A DNA stretch of 64,000 nucleotides from Cellulomonas sp. 73-145 (GTDB lineage: Bacteria; Actinomycetota; Actinomycetes; Actinomycetales; Cellulomonadaceae): the NCBI GenBank assembly GCA_001898185.1, contig MKTI01000002.1, forward strand, positions 153,924 through 217,923, in the 5' to 3' direction. Shown here one piece after another: positions 27,918 to 36,199 of this stretch. Under the pieces are notes generated by a model that was given only the letters and a program-made list of their open reading frames with translations, was not told where the DNA came from and ran no database searches. How positions within the stretch are numbered: the stretch's first letter is position 1; each line of letters opens with the position of its first letter. Made by a program: the position numbers and the translations under genes.

Positions 27918-27931
27918 GTTGAATGTTCAAC
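27918..27931. promoter_or_regulatory. Palindromic operator before the nitroreductase gene
   Basis: GTTGAA-TG-TTCAAC, a perfect 14-base palindrome whose end lies five bases before the GTG start. The AT-rich core stands out in this GC-rich DNA and resembles sites of MarR-type repressors. No regulator gene lies next to it. Confidence 0.6.
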
Positions 27932-27936
27932 GAGTT

Positions 27937-28587
27937 GTGAGCACCGACACCACACCCCTGGACACCTCGGACCTCGACGCCGAGCTGGACTCCGCCGGCC
28001 TCCTCGACGGAGCCACCGCCGACCTGCTGTTCCGGGCGGCCCGGACCGCCGGCGCCTTCACAGCCGACGAGGTCACGGACGCGCAGCTGCAGGCGGCCTA
28101 CGACCTCGCCAAGTGGGGCCCGACGGCGATGAACGTCACCCCGCTGCGGATGCTGGTCGTCCGCACGCCCGAGGCCCGCGCGCGCCTCGCCGCGCACATG
28201 AACGAGGGCAACCGGCAGCGCGTGCTCGACGCGCCCGTCACGCTGCTGCTCGCCGCCGACACCCGGTTCCACCAGCACCTGCCGCTGCTCGCGCCGCACC
28301 GCGCCGAGATGGTGGACACATTCGAGGCGATGCCGCAGATGCGCGAGCAGATGGCGCGCAACAACGCGTGGCTGCAGGCCGGCTACCTCGTCGTCGCCCT
28401 GCGCGCGGCCGGGCTGGCCACGGCGCCGATGGGCGGGATGGACGCCACCGCGATCGACGACGACCTCCTCGCCGGCACCGGATGGGCCTCGCTGTTCGTC
28501 GTCAACGTCGGCCAGGCCGAGGGCGCGCAGTACCCGTTCCCGCGCGCCGCACGGCTCGACTGGGACCAGGCGACGCGCACGGTCTGA
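27937..28587 (+). CDS. Nitroreductase-family protein, RutE/HadB-like (malonic semialdehyde reductase type)
   Basis: FMN-dependent NAD(P)H oxidoreductase, 216 residues. DLAKWGPTAMNVTPLRMLVV, APVTLLLAADTRFHQHLP, NNAWLQAGYLVVALRAAGL, APMGGMDA and the C-terminal LFVVNVG segment match the RutE/HadB subgroup, whose members reduce malonic semialdehyde or related aldehydes and quinones. No other rut gene is nearby, so pyrimidine breakdown is not supported. GTG at 27937 is chosen because it follows the palindromic operator; a TTG at 27919 would put the operator inside the gene. Confidence 0.83.
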   Translation: MSTDTTPLDTSDLDAELDSAGLLDGATADLLFRAARTAGAFTADEVTDAQLQAAYDLAKWGPTAMNVTPLRMLVVRTPEARARLAAHMNEGNRQRVLDAPVTLLLAADTRFHQHLPLLAPHRAEMVDTFEAMPQMREQMARNNAWLQAGYLVVALRAAGLATAPMGGMDATAIDDDLLAGTGWASLFVVNVGQAEGAQYPFPRAARLDWDQATRTV

Positions 28588-28622
28588 AGGAGCGCCGGCC
28601 GCGGACCGCGGCACGGCACCCA

Positions 28623-28663
28623 CGCCTGATCGGGCCGACGTGAGCGGTCGGCCCGGTCAGGCG
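28623..28663. terminator. Bidirectional terminator between the nitroreductase and sulfurtransferase genes
   Basis: 17-bp stem with one G-U wobble (28623-28639 with 28647-28663) and a 7-base loop, two bases before the sulfurtransferase stop on the opposite strand. Confidence 0.82.
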
Positions 28664-28665
28664 CG

Positions 28666-29514
28666 TCAGGCGGTGGTGTCTCCGGAGGACGTGGCCACCG
28701 GTCGCGACGGGTCCGACGACCACTGCGACCACGACCCCGGGTACAGGGCCGCCTCGATCCCGACCGCCGCGAGCGCCGCGACCTCGTGGGCCGCCGTCAC
28801 GCCCGAGCCGCAGTACACGGCCACGGGCCCGGTGACGCCGACCTCGGCGAACCGGGCGCGCAGTGCGTCGTCGTCGAGGAACCGCCCGTCCGGCGCGAGG
28901 TTGTCGGCGGTCGGTGCGCTGCGGGCGCCAGGGATGTGGCCCGCTCGCGGGTCGACCGGCTCGACAACGCCGGCGTAGCGCTCCGCCGCGCGGGCGTCGA
29001 GCAGCGTGCCGGCCTCGGGCCAGGCAGCCGCGCCGTACGCGTCGATCGTCGGCAGGCCGCCCGCGTGCAGCACCACGTCCCCCGGTTCCGGGAGCACCTC
29101 GCCGGCCTCCAGTGACAGGCCCGCTGCGGTCCACGCCGACAGGCCGCCGTCGAGCAGCCGGACCTGGGCGAGGCCCGCCCAGCGCAGCAGCCACCACGCC
29201 CGCGCTGCCGCGGTGCCCCCCGTGGCGTCGTAGACCACGACCGCCGCTCCGTCGCGCAGGCCCCAGCGCCGCGCCGCGGCCTCCAGGTCGGCCAGCGGCG
29301 GGAGCGGGTGCCGGCCGGCAGCCGCGCTCGGGGGCGCGGCGAGCTCGATGTCCAGGTCCACGAAGACGGCGCCCGGCAGATGGGCCGCGAGGTACTGCTC
29401 GTGCCCGTCGGACCGGCCCAGGGCCCAGCGGACGTCCAGCAGCACGGGCGGCTCCTCGTCGGCGAGCGCCGCCGCGAGCGCCTCGGCGGTCACCAGCACG
29501 TCGGCCCTGCTCAT
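28666..29514 (-). CDS. sseA: Thiosulfate/3-mercaptopyruvate sulfurtransferase (tandem rhodanese)
   Basis: Transfers sulfane sulfur to a thiol or cyanide acceptor. 282 residues with two rhodanese domains: an inactive N-terminal one (VLLDVRWALG, HLPGAVFVDLD) and a C-terminal one with the active cysteine in YCGSGVTAAHEV. The ATG at 29514 overlaps the rimI stop (ATGA), so it is co-translated with the t6A genes rimI and tsaB, although no functional link is obvious. Confidence 0.9.
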   Translation of the reverse strand: MSRADVLVTAEALAAALADEEPPVLLDVRWALGRSDGHEQYLAAHLPGAVFVDLDIELAAPPSAAAGRHPLPPLADLEAAARRWGLRDGAAVVVYDATGGTAAARAWWLLRWAGLAQVRLLDGGLSAWTAAGLSLEAGEVLPEPGDVVLHAGGLPTIDAYGAAAWPEAGTLLDARAAERYAGVVEPVDPRAGHIPGARSAPTADNLAPDGRFLDDDALRARFAEVGVTGPVAVYCGSGVTAAHEVAALAAVGIEAALYPGSWSQWSSDPSRPVATSSGDTTA

Positions 29515-29996
29515 CGCTGCTCCTCTGGCACGTGCAGCGGGAGCAGCATGGTCCAGGCGTCGATGTTGCCCGGCTGGTAGTAGGCCCGGCGGCGGCCCAG
29601 TCGCTGGAAGCCGGTCGACTCGTAGAGGTGGATCGCCGGGTCGTTGTCCACCCGCACCTCGAGCAGCACGCGCAGGGCGCCCAGTCCCCGGGCATGGTCC
29701 ACCAGCTGGTTCAGCATGGTCCGGGCGATGCCGCGGTCCTGGTGCTGGGAGTCCACCGCGATCGTCATCACCTGCGCGTCCTCGCCGTCGAACCACAGGC
29801 CCGCGTACCCGACCAGCAGCCCGGTGGTCGGCGTGACGGCGCCGATGTACCACCTGCCCTCGGTGACCAGCTCCTCCGCGAGCGACGCCGGCGACCACGC
29901 AGCCGCACCGAACAGGTCCCGCTCCAGGACCTCGAGCCGTGGCAGGTCGCTCGCGGCCAGCTCCCGCACGACGACGTCGGGCGGGACGGCGCTCAC
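29511..29996 (-). CDS. rimI: GNAT N-acetyltransferase, RimI type
   Basis: Acetyltransferase, classically of the N-terminal alanine of ribosomal protein S18. 161 residues with the acetyl-CoA site QDRGIARTMLNQLVDHA after the VMTIAVDSQHQ strand, and the C-terminal LYESTGFQRLGRRRAYY. GTG 29996 overlaps the tsaB stop as GTGA. Its place between tsaB and tsaD-type genes is conserved in many actinobacteria. The actual substrate may be broader than S18. Confidence 0.9.
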   Translation of the reverse strand: MSAVPPDVVVRELAASDLPRLEVLERDLFGAAAWSPASLAEELVTEGRWYIGAVTPTTGLLVGYAGLWFDGEDAQVMTIAVDSQHQDRGIARTMLNQLVDHARGLGALRVLLEVRVDNDPAIHLYESTGFQRLGRRRAYYQPGNIDAWTMLLPLHVPEEQR

Positions 29997-30688
29997 GTGA
30001 GGACCCGCTTGCGCACGACGGACGGCTCGGCGTCCGGTCGGCGGAGGTAGAGCGGGGTGGTCGCGAGCGGCTGACCGGCGGCGTGGCGGGCCAGCGCCAG
30101 CCGGCCCAGCTCGGCGGGGTCGGGGTCGAGCAGCGCGGGGTCGTCCGGCTGCTCGTCCGTCAGCCCGAGCGCCTCGTGGTGCAGCCACGCGCCGCGCCCG
30201 ACGACCAGCGAGCCGGTGGTGCGGCCGTGCTCGACGAGCGTGGCCGGGACGGCGATGTCCGGGCCGCCGATCGGGTCCGCCGCGCGGTCGGCGTCGACGC
30301 GGTACTCCGCCCAGTACACCTCGCGGCGGCGTGCGTCCGTGACCACCAGCACGCGGGCTCCGGGCTCCGCCGTCCGCGCGGCGGTCGCCGCCAGGGCGTC
30401 GACCGAGGGCACTCCCCACGCCGGGACGTCGAGCGCCAGCGCCATCGTCCGGGCCGTCACCAGCCCGACGCGCAGCCCGGTGAACGGCGCCGGGCCGGTG
30501 CCGGCCACGACCGCGGTCAGCTGCGTCCGGTCGACGCCGGAATCGGCCAGCACGTGCTGCACCATCGGCGCGAGCAGCTCGGCATGGTGCCGCTGCTCGG
30601 AGTCGGACCGGGTGGCCAGCACCGTGCCGTCGTCGGCCAGCAGGGCCACGGCGACGGCGGAGGACGTGTCCAGGGCGAGGATCGGCAC
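29993..30688 (-). CDS. tsaB: t6A biosynthesis protein TsaB
   Basis: Inactive TsaD-like partner that scaffolds the t6A complex. 231 residues with the ASKHA N-terminus ILALDTSSAVAVALL and the dimerisation segment GTGPAPFTGLRVGLVTARTMA. GTG start; the gap to tsaE is five bases and the stop overlaps rimI. The C-terminal YLRRPDAEPS is typical of the family. Confidence 0.93.
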   Translation of the reverse strand: MPILALDTSSAVAVALLADDGTVLATRSDSEQRHHAELLAPMVQHVLADSGVDRTQLTAVVAGTGPAPFTGLRVGLVTARTMALALDVPAWGVPSVDALAATAARTAEPGARVLVVTDARRREVYWAEYRVDADRAADPIGGPDIAVPATLVEHGRTTGSLVVGRGAWLHHEALGLTDEQPDDPALLDPDPAELGRLALARHAAGQPLATTPLYLRRPDAEPSVVRKRVLT

Positions 30689-30693
30689 GGCGA

Positions 30694-31284
30694 TCAGCCT
30701 GCCACGACGGTCAGGACGCCGACGCGCGGGAGCGCGACACCGGCCCAGCGGGGACCCACGGCACGGACCGTCAGCACCCGCTCACCGGCGTCCGCCGGCT
30801 CGTCCGCCGTCGGGTCCACCGCGCCGCGCGGGCGCCGCAGGCTCAGCTCCAGCCGGTCCTCGGCCAGGGGCTCGACCCACCCCTCGCCCCACTCCACCAC
30901 GGTCACCGACTCGTCCAGGCTCGAGTCGAGGTCGAGCGCCTCGACCTCGTCGAAGGACCGCAGCCGGTACGCGTCCACGTGCACCAGCCCGGGCCCGACG
31001 GAGCCGTCGGGCTGCGGGACGGGCGGGTGCTCACGGGCGATGATGAACGTCGGCGAGGCGACCTGCCCACGGACGTGCAGTCCGGCGCCAATGCCCTGGG
31101 TCAGGGTCGTCTTCCCCGCGCCGAGGTCACCCGTGAGCACCACGAGGTCCCCCGGGCGCAGCACGGCCGCGAGCTCGAGCCCGTAGGCCCGGGTCGCCTC
31201 GGCGTCCGGCAGCCGCACCGAGCCGGTCGGTGCCTCACCACCCGAGCCCGGCACCCCGGGCACACCCGCCAGCTCGCCGGTCAT
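30694..31284 (-). CDS. tsaE: t6A biosynthesis ATPase TsaE
   Basis: Small P-loop ATPase that drives turnover of the TsaBD complex. 196 residues; Walker A GDLGAGKTT at 52-60, LHVRGQVASPTFIIAREH, VHVDAYRL and VTVVEWGEGW are diagnostic. The N-terminus (about 20 residues, Gly/Pro/Ala-rich) and the C-terminal third extend beyond the usual 150-160 residues. ATG overlaps the alr stop as ATGA. Confidence 0.93.
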   Translation of the reverse strand: MTGELAGVPGVPGSGGEAPTGSVRLPDAEATRAYGLELAAVLRPGDLVVLTGDLGAGKTTLTQGIGAGLHVRGQVASPTFIIAREHPPVPQPDGSVGPGLVHVDAYRLRSFDEVEALDLDSSLDESVTVVEWGEGWVEPLAEDRLELSLRRPRGAVDPTADEPADAGERVLTVRAVGPRWAGVALPRVGVLTVVAG

Positions 31285-32477
31285 CGGACGACCGCCTGGT
31301 CGCACGCCGGCACACCGGCCCGCGCCACGGAGTCCACGTGCTCACGCGGCACGCGCACGCCCAGCCGCGTGGTGATCTCGTAGCTGATCGTCCCGGCCGC
31401 CCGGGCCCAGTCCTCCGCCGTCGGACCTCCGTCCGCACCCGTCCCGAACAGCACCACCCGGTCACCCGCTCTCTGCGTCGCCTCCGGCCCGAGGTCGAGC
31501 ACGAACTGGTCCATGCACACGCGCCCCGCCACCCCGAGCGTGCGGCGCCCGACCTGCACCGGCCCGCCGAGCCGCGCCCCGGACCCGGACGCGTGCCGGG
31601 GGATCCCGTCCGCGTACCCCAGCGGCACCACGCCGAGCGTCGTCTCGCGGTCGGTCACGTACTGGTGCCCGTACGACACGCCCTGGCCGGCCGGGACGCG
31701 CTTGACGGTCGCGAGCTCCGCCTCGAGGGTCATGGCCGGCACCAGCCCGAAGTCGGCCGGGCCGCCGAGCTGGGGCACCGGGGACAGTCCGTACACGGCC
31801 AGCCCGGGGCGGACCAGGTCGTAGTGCACGGCCGGTCGCGTCAACGTCGCCGCCGAGTTGGCGATGTGCCGCACCTCGAGCCGTGCACCGGCGGCCTCCA
31901 CGGTGTGCACCGCGTCGGCGAACACCTGCTCCTGGGCCCGGACGGTCGGGTGGTCGGGCTCGTCGGCGAACGCGAAGTGGGACCACACGCCGACCAGGCG
32001 GACGGCGCCCTCCGCCTCGGCTCGCAGCGCCGCCGCCGTCAGCTCCGGCAGCTGGTCCGGGAGCACGCCGTTGCGGCCAAGCCCGGTGTCGACCTTCAGG
32101 TGCACCCGGGCGGTGCGGCCGGTGGCACGGGCGGCACGCAGCACCTCGTCGAGCGCCCACGGCGCGGCGACCGACACGTCGACGTCCGCCTCGATCGCCT
32201 CGCCGAGCGGGGCTCCCGGGGCGTAAAGCCAGGTCAGCACGCGGGGCGTGGTCACCCCGGCGGCGCGCAGCGCGAGCGCCTCGGACACCTGCGCGGTGCC
32301 GAGCCAGGTCGCACCGGCCTCGACGGCGGCCGTCGCGACCGGCAGCAGCCCGTGGCCGTAGGCGTCCGCCTTGACCACGGCCATCACCTGCGCCGTCGGG
32401 GCGTGCTGGGCCAGGGCCCGCACGTTGCCGCGGATCGCGGCCAGGTCGACGACGGCACGGGCGGGGAAGCGGCTCAC
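31281..32477 (-). CDS. alr: Alanine racemase
   Basis: PLP enzyme that makes D-alanine for peptidoglycan. 398 residues: PLP lysine K36 in VMAVVKADAYGHG, YDLVRPGLAVYGL, catalytic tyrosine region GVSYGHQYV, and GRVCMDQFVLDL in the C-terminal domain. GTG at 32477 is the best-fitting start because FPARAVVDLAAIRGN is the usual N-terminus; no strong ribosome site is seen, so the start is uncertain by a few codons. Coupled to tsaE downstream. Confidence 0.94.
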   Translation of the reverse strand: MSRFPARAVVDLAAIRGNVRALAQHAPTAQVMAVVKADAYGHGLLPVATAAVEAGATWLGTAQVSEALALRAAGVTTPRVLTWLYAPGAPLGEAIEADVDVSVAAPWALDEVLRAARATGRTARVHLKVDTGLGRNGVLPDQLPELTAAALRAEAEGAVRLVGVWSHFAFADEPDHPTVRAQEQVFADAVHTVEAAGARLEVRHIANSAATLTRPAVHYDLVRPGLAVYGLSPVPQLGGPADFGLVPAMTLEAELATVKRVPAGQGVSYGHQYVTDRETTLGVVPLGYADGIPRHASGSGARLGGPVQVGRRTLGVAGRVCMDQFVLDLGPEATQRAGDRVVLFGTGADGGPTAEDWARAAGTISYEITTRLGVRVPREHVDSVARAGVPACDQAVVR

Positions 32478-32524
32478 GGCCGTCAGTGTCTCACCGGCCC
32501 CGCGGAGGGGCCCGAGGCTGCCCG

Positions 32525-33208
32525 TCAGCCGGGGTCGACCACCAGGTCGGCGCGGTCGGCCGTCGCCACGATCAGCCGCGCGTTGGCCTCGTCGGGACCG
32601 AGCGACCACGTCCGTGCGGCGTCCGGCGCCTTGCCGAACCGCACGTGCCGGGCGATGAGGCGTTCGAGCCGCACCTCGTCGTCGACCGTGACGTACCAGG
32701 TCTCGTCCAGCAGCTCGGCCACCGGCCCGAACCCGTGCTCGCGCACCAGCAGGTAGTTGCCCTCGACGACCACCAGCGGGACGTCGGCCGGCACGGCCAG
32801 CGCACCGGCGATCGCGTTGTGCGCCTCGCGCCGGTACTCGGGCGCCCACACCGTCTCGCCGTCGACCGGCCGGCGCAGCCGTCGCAGCAGCGCGACGAAG
32901 CCGGCCGCGTCGAACGTGTCGGGCGCTCCCTTGCGGTCCGCCCGCCCCAACCGCTCGAGCGTCGTCTGCGCGAGGTGGAAGCCGTCCATCGGTACGACGA
33001 CGCAGTCCGCACCGAACGCCTCGGCGAGCCGCGCGGACACCGTGGACTTGCCGGCACCCGGTGCACCCGTGATCCCGAGGAGCCGCCGGTGCGCGGCACC
33101 GTCGGACGGTTCGGCGCCGCCGGCGGATCCTCTGGGCGGACGGTCCAGCAGCGCGCGGACCCGGTCGACCAGTGCGGACGGCAGCGGGGACGTCTCCGGG
33201 ATCGTCAT
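32525..33208 (-). CDS. P-loop nucleoside/nucleotide kinase-like protein
   Basis: Kinase of the uridine kinase/pantothenate kinase superfamily, 227 residues. Walker A GAPGAGKST at 48-56, VVVPMDGFHLAQTTLERLG, APEYRREAHNAIAGAL and PLVVVEGNYLLV resemble YggC/FrcK-type proteins annotated as putative sugar or nucleoside kinases; the substrate is unknown. Its ATG overlaps the nnr stop (ATGA) and alr follows after 47 bases, so it belongs to the nnr-kinase-alr-tsaE-tsaB-rimI-sseA operon. Confidence 0.83.
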   Translation of the reverse strand: MTIPETSPLPSALVDRVRALLDRPPRGSAGGAEPSDGAAHRRLLGITGAPGAGKSTVSARLAEAFGADCVVVPMDGFHLAQTTLERLGRADRKGAPDTFDAAGFVALLRRLRRPVDGETVWAPEYRREAHNAIAGALAVPADVPLVVVEGNYLLVREHGFGPVAELLDETWYVTVDDEVRLERLIARHVRFGKAPDAARTWSLGPDEANARLIVATADRADLVVDPG

Positions 33209-34749
33209 GCGTCCGCCGCCGCCGTCTCGCGCGGCGCCACCAGCTCCGCCAGCACGCCGGGGAGCGCCTGGGCCACCGCCAGGGCCGCCACGGGTCCGCC
33301 GGGGTTCGCCGCCCGTGCCGCCCGACCGTGCACCGACGCGGCGGCGGCCGCGAGCGCCGCGACCAGGGTCGGGTCGGCCCGGACGTCGTCCGAGCGGCCG
33401 GCGAGCAGGGCGCCGAGCAGTCCGGTCAGCACGTCGCCCGCACCGGCGGTAGCCAGCCACGCGGGCGCCTCGGCCTGCGCGTACCGGGCGCCGTGCGGCC
33501 CCGCCACCACCGTCACGGCCCCCTTGAGCAGCACCGTGGCGCCGGTCAGCTGCTGCGCCCGCACCGCCCATCGCAGCGGCTCCCGCTCGACGTCCGCGCG
33601 CTGGACCCGTTCACCTCGTGCGCCCAGCAGGGTCGCCAGCTCCCCGGCGTGCGGGGTCAGCACCGTCAGCGGGGTCAGCCGGTCCGGCAGCAGCCCGAGC
33701 GCGCCCGCGTCCGCGACGACCGGGAGGTCGTCGGCCGCTGCCGCACCGAGCGCGTCCCGCACGCGTGCGGCTGCCACCTCGTCGTCGGGGTCGATGCCGG
33801 GACCGACCGCCCAGGCCTGCACCCTCCCGGTCCCGACGACCACCTCGGGCCGCGCCGCGAGCACGGCATCGCCGACCTCACCGACGTACCGGACCATCCC
33901 GACGCCGGCCAGCACCGCGGCGCTGCTCACCAGGACCGCAGCGCCGGGATACCGCGGCGTGCCGGCCACCACGCCGAGCACCCCGCGGGTGTACTTGTGG
34001 GCCGCTTCGCCGGGCACGGGCCACAGCGCCGCGAGGTCGTCGGCCCCGAGCCGCACCACGGCCGGCGTGCCGGCGTTCCGCAGCCCGATGTCCACCACGT
34101 CGACCCGCCCCGCCAGAGCCGCCGCGGGCGGCAGCAGCAGCCCCGGCTTGGCGCAGCCGAACGTCACCGTGAGGTCCGCGGTCAGCACGGGACCGGGGAC
34201 GCTGCCGTCGTCCACCCCGATGCCGGAGGGCACGTCGACCGCCACCACCAGGGGCGGCCGCTCCACCGCCGCGAAGGCCTCCTGCAGCGCCGTGACCAGG
34301 GCCGCGCCCGTGCCACGCAGGCCGCCCCGCGCCCCGATGCCGAGCATCCCGTCGAGCACCACGTCGGCCTGCGCCGCCAGAGCCGCCGCATCTCGGACGG
34401 ACGAGCCGTCGGACGACCCGTCCAGCGACCGAATCCGGCCCCCGGCCTCCCGGAACGCCACCGACCCCTCCGGGTGGGCCCGCTCGGACACCAGCAGGGC
34501 CGTGACCTCGGCCCCACGGCCCAGCAGCCGCACGCCCGCCCACAACGCGTCCCCGCCGTTGTTGCCACCTCCGACCAGCAGGACCACCGTCGCGCCACCG
34601 ACCCGGCCGCGCCGTTCTCGCAGGCGGGCCGCGACCACCGTGGCCAGCGCGAAGGCGGCGCGGTCCATCAGCGGCACCCTCGCCGCCAGCAGCGGCTCCT
34701 CCGCGGCCCGTACGTCGTCCGACCCCCACGCCAGCAGCACGTCGCCCAT
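33205..34749 (-). CDS. nnr: Bifunctional NAD(P)H-hydrate epimerase / ADP-dependent dehydratase
   Basis: Repairs damaged NAD(P)H hydrates: the N-terminal half (about 1-215) is the YjeF_N epimerase (LLVGGGNNGGDALWAGVRLL, AVDVPSGIGVDDG), the C-terminal half the ADP-dependent dehydratase (AHKYTRGVLGVVAGTPRYPG, LTPHAGELATLLG, TAGAGDVLTGLLGALLAG). 514 residues, standard for the fused form. ATG 34749, 30 bases from the divergent LLM gene. First gene of a long coupled operon. Confidence 0.93.
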   Translation of the reverse strand: MGDVLLAWGSDDVRAAEEPLLAARVPLMDRAAFALATVVAARLRERRGRVGGATVVLLVGGGNNGGDALWAGVRLLGRGAEVTALLVSERAHPEGSVAFREAGGRIRSLDGSSDGSSVRDAAALAAQADVVLDGMLGIGARGGLRGTGAALVTALQEAFAAVERPPLVVAVDVPSGIGVDDGSVPGPVLTADLTVTFGCAKPGLLLPPAAALAGRVDVVDIGLRNAGTPAVVRLGADDLAALWPVPGEAAHKYTRGVLGVVAGTPRYPGAAVLVSSAAVLAGVGMVRYVGEVGDAVLAARPEVVVGTGRVQAWAVGPGIDPDDEVAAARVRDALGAAAADDLPVVADAGALGLLPDRLTPLTVLTPHAGELATLLGARGERVQRADVEREPLRWAVRAQQLTGATVLLKGAVTVVAGPHGARYAQAEAPAWLATAGAGDVLTGLLGALLAGRSDDVRADPTLVAALAAAAASVHGRAARAANPGGPVAALAVAQALPGVLAELVAPRETAAADA

Positions 34750-34766
34750 CCTCGCGGGTCCCCAGG

Positions 34767-34772
34767 TAGCGT
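34767..34772 (+). promoter_or_regulatory. Putative -10 box of a leaderless LLM oxidoreductase transcript
   Basis: TAGCGT, seven bases before the ATG at 34780, inside a 30-base divergent gap that leaves no room for a leader on this side. Confidence 0.42.
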
Positions 34773-34779
34773 GCGAACC

Positions 34780-35766
34780 ATGCGCTTCGGACTCTTCATC
34801 CCCCAGGGCTGGCGGCAGGACCTCACCGGCATCGACCCCCGCGAGCACTGGTCCGTGATGCACGGCCTCGCCCAGCACGCCGACGACGGCGACACCTGGG
34901 AGTCGATCTGGGTCTACGACCACTTCCACTCGGTGCCCGAGCCCAACGGCGAGGCGGTGCACGAGGCGTGGAGCCTGATGAGCGCCTTCGCGGCCAGCAC
35001 CTCACGGGTCCGACTGGGCCAGATGTGCACCTGCATGGCGTACCGGAACCCCGCCTACCTGGCGAAGGTGGCCGCGACCGCGGACGTGATCAGCGGCGGC
35101 CGCGTGGAGATGGGCATCGGCGCCGGCTGGTACGAGCACGAGTGGAAGGCGTACGGCTACGGCTTCCCGTCGGCCGGCAACCGGCTCGGCATGCTCGACG
35201 AGGGCGTTCAGATCTTCAAGCAGCTGTGGAGCACCGGCACCGCGACCCTCGACGGGAAGCACTACCAGGTGGACGGCGCGATGCTGGCCCCGCTCCCCCT
35301 GCAGCTGGACGGCCCGCCGCTGTGGATCGCGGGCGGCGGCGAGAAGGTGACGCTCCGGATCGCGGCCGAGCACGCGTCCTACACCAACTTCGACGGGGCG
35401 CCGGCCGGCTTCGCGCAGAAGTCTCAGATCCTGCGCGGCCACTGCGAGGCGATCGGGCGGCCGTTCGACGAGATCACGCGCTCGGCCAACTACAACGTGG
35501 TGATCGGGTCGACGCAGGCCGAGGTGGACGACCGGATCGCCTGGATCGAGGAGCACTACGCGCTGACGGTCCCGGCCAAGGCGGCCGACGAGGCGGAGTC
35601 CTGGCGCCGCGGCCCGCTGGTCGGCACGCCGGAGCAGATCGTCGAGAAGCTGCGCGAGCTCGAGGGGCTCGGCATGACGTACGCCATCTGCTACTTCGCC
35701 GAGGCGGCCTACGACCGCTCGGGCATCGAGCTGTTCGAGCGCGAGGTCGTGCCGGCGCTGCGCTGA
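34780..35766 (+). CDS. LLM-class F420-dependent oxidoreductase
   Basis: Luciferase-like monooxygenase-fold enzyme, 328 residues. MRFGLFIPQGW, SIWVYDHFHSVPEP, RVRLGQMCTCMAYRNPAYLA, VISGGRVEMGIGAGWYEHEW and LWIAGGGEKVTLRIAAEHA fit the actinobacterial F420-dependent group (TIGR-type LLM proteins). Substrate unknown; cofactor F420 rather than FMN is inferred from the family. Divergent from nnr and isolated by a terminator on its 3' side. Confidence 0.85.
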   Translation: MRFGLFIPQGWRQDLTGIDPREHWSVMHGLAQHADDGDTWESIWVYDHFHSVPEPNGEAVHEAWSLMSAFAASTSRVRLGQMCTCMAYRNPAYLAKVAATADVISGGRVEMGIGAGWYEHEWKAYGYGFPSAGNRLGMLDEGVQIFKQLWSTGTATLDGKHYQVDGAMLAPLPLQLDGPPLWIAGGGEKVTLRIAAEHASYTNFDGAPAGFAQKSQILRGHCEAIGRPFDEITRSANYNVVIGSTQAEVDDRIAWIEEHYALTVPAKAADEAESWRRGPLVGTPEQIVEKLRELEGLGMTYAICYFAEAAYDRSGIELFEREVVPALR

Positions 35767-35779
35767 GAGGTCGGTCGAC

Positions 35780-35810
35780 GCGCTGGGCCGGCTGCCGGTC
35801 GGCCCAGCGC
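35780..35810. terminator. Bidirectional terminator between the LLM gene and acpS
   Basis: Perfect 11-bp inverted repeat (35780-35790 with 35800-35810), loop 9 bases, between convergent genes. Confidence 0.78.
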
Positions 35811-35838
35811 GGGACCGCCCACCTGACGACCTGGCGGC

Positions 35839-36192
35839 TCAGTCCCGCTCGGCGACGACGACGGCGGCCGCGATGCCGGCGTCGTGCGAGATCGACACGT
35901 GGAACCGCGTGATCCCCAGCTCGGCGGCCCGTGCCGCGACGGTCCCGGTCACCTCGATGACGGGCTGAGCGCCCGCCACCCGGCGCACCACCGCGTCGTG
36001 CCAGTGCATCCCCGCAGGTGCCCCCAGCGCCTTGGCGAGGGCCTCCTTGGTGGCGAACCGCGCCGCGAGGGAGGTCTCCGGCATCGACCGCTCGTCGGCG
36101 ACGAACAGCCGCTCGCGGAGCCGGGGTGAGCGGTGCAACGCCTCGACCAGGCGCTGCACGTCCACCACGTCGATGCCGACGCCGACGATCAC
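35839..36192 (-). CDS. acpS: Holo-[acyl-carrier-protein] synthase
   Basis: Moves 4'-phosphopantetheine from CoA to acyl carrier protein. 117 residues: [12 protein letters not shown] with the metal-binding aspartate, [15 protein letters not shown] and the C-terminal [20 protein letters not shown] start, seven bases after the glmS stop, so it is co-transcribed with glmS. Confidence 0.94.
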   Translation of the reverse strand: MIVGVGIDVVDVQRLVEALHRSPRLRERLFVADERSMPETSLAARFATKEALAKALGAPAGMHWHDAVVRRVAGAQPVIEVTGTVAARAAELGITRFHVSISHDAGIAAAVVVAERD

Positions 36193-36199
36193 CGTCCGG

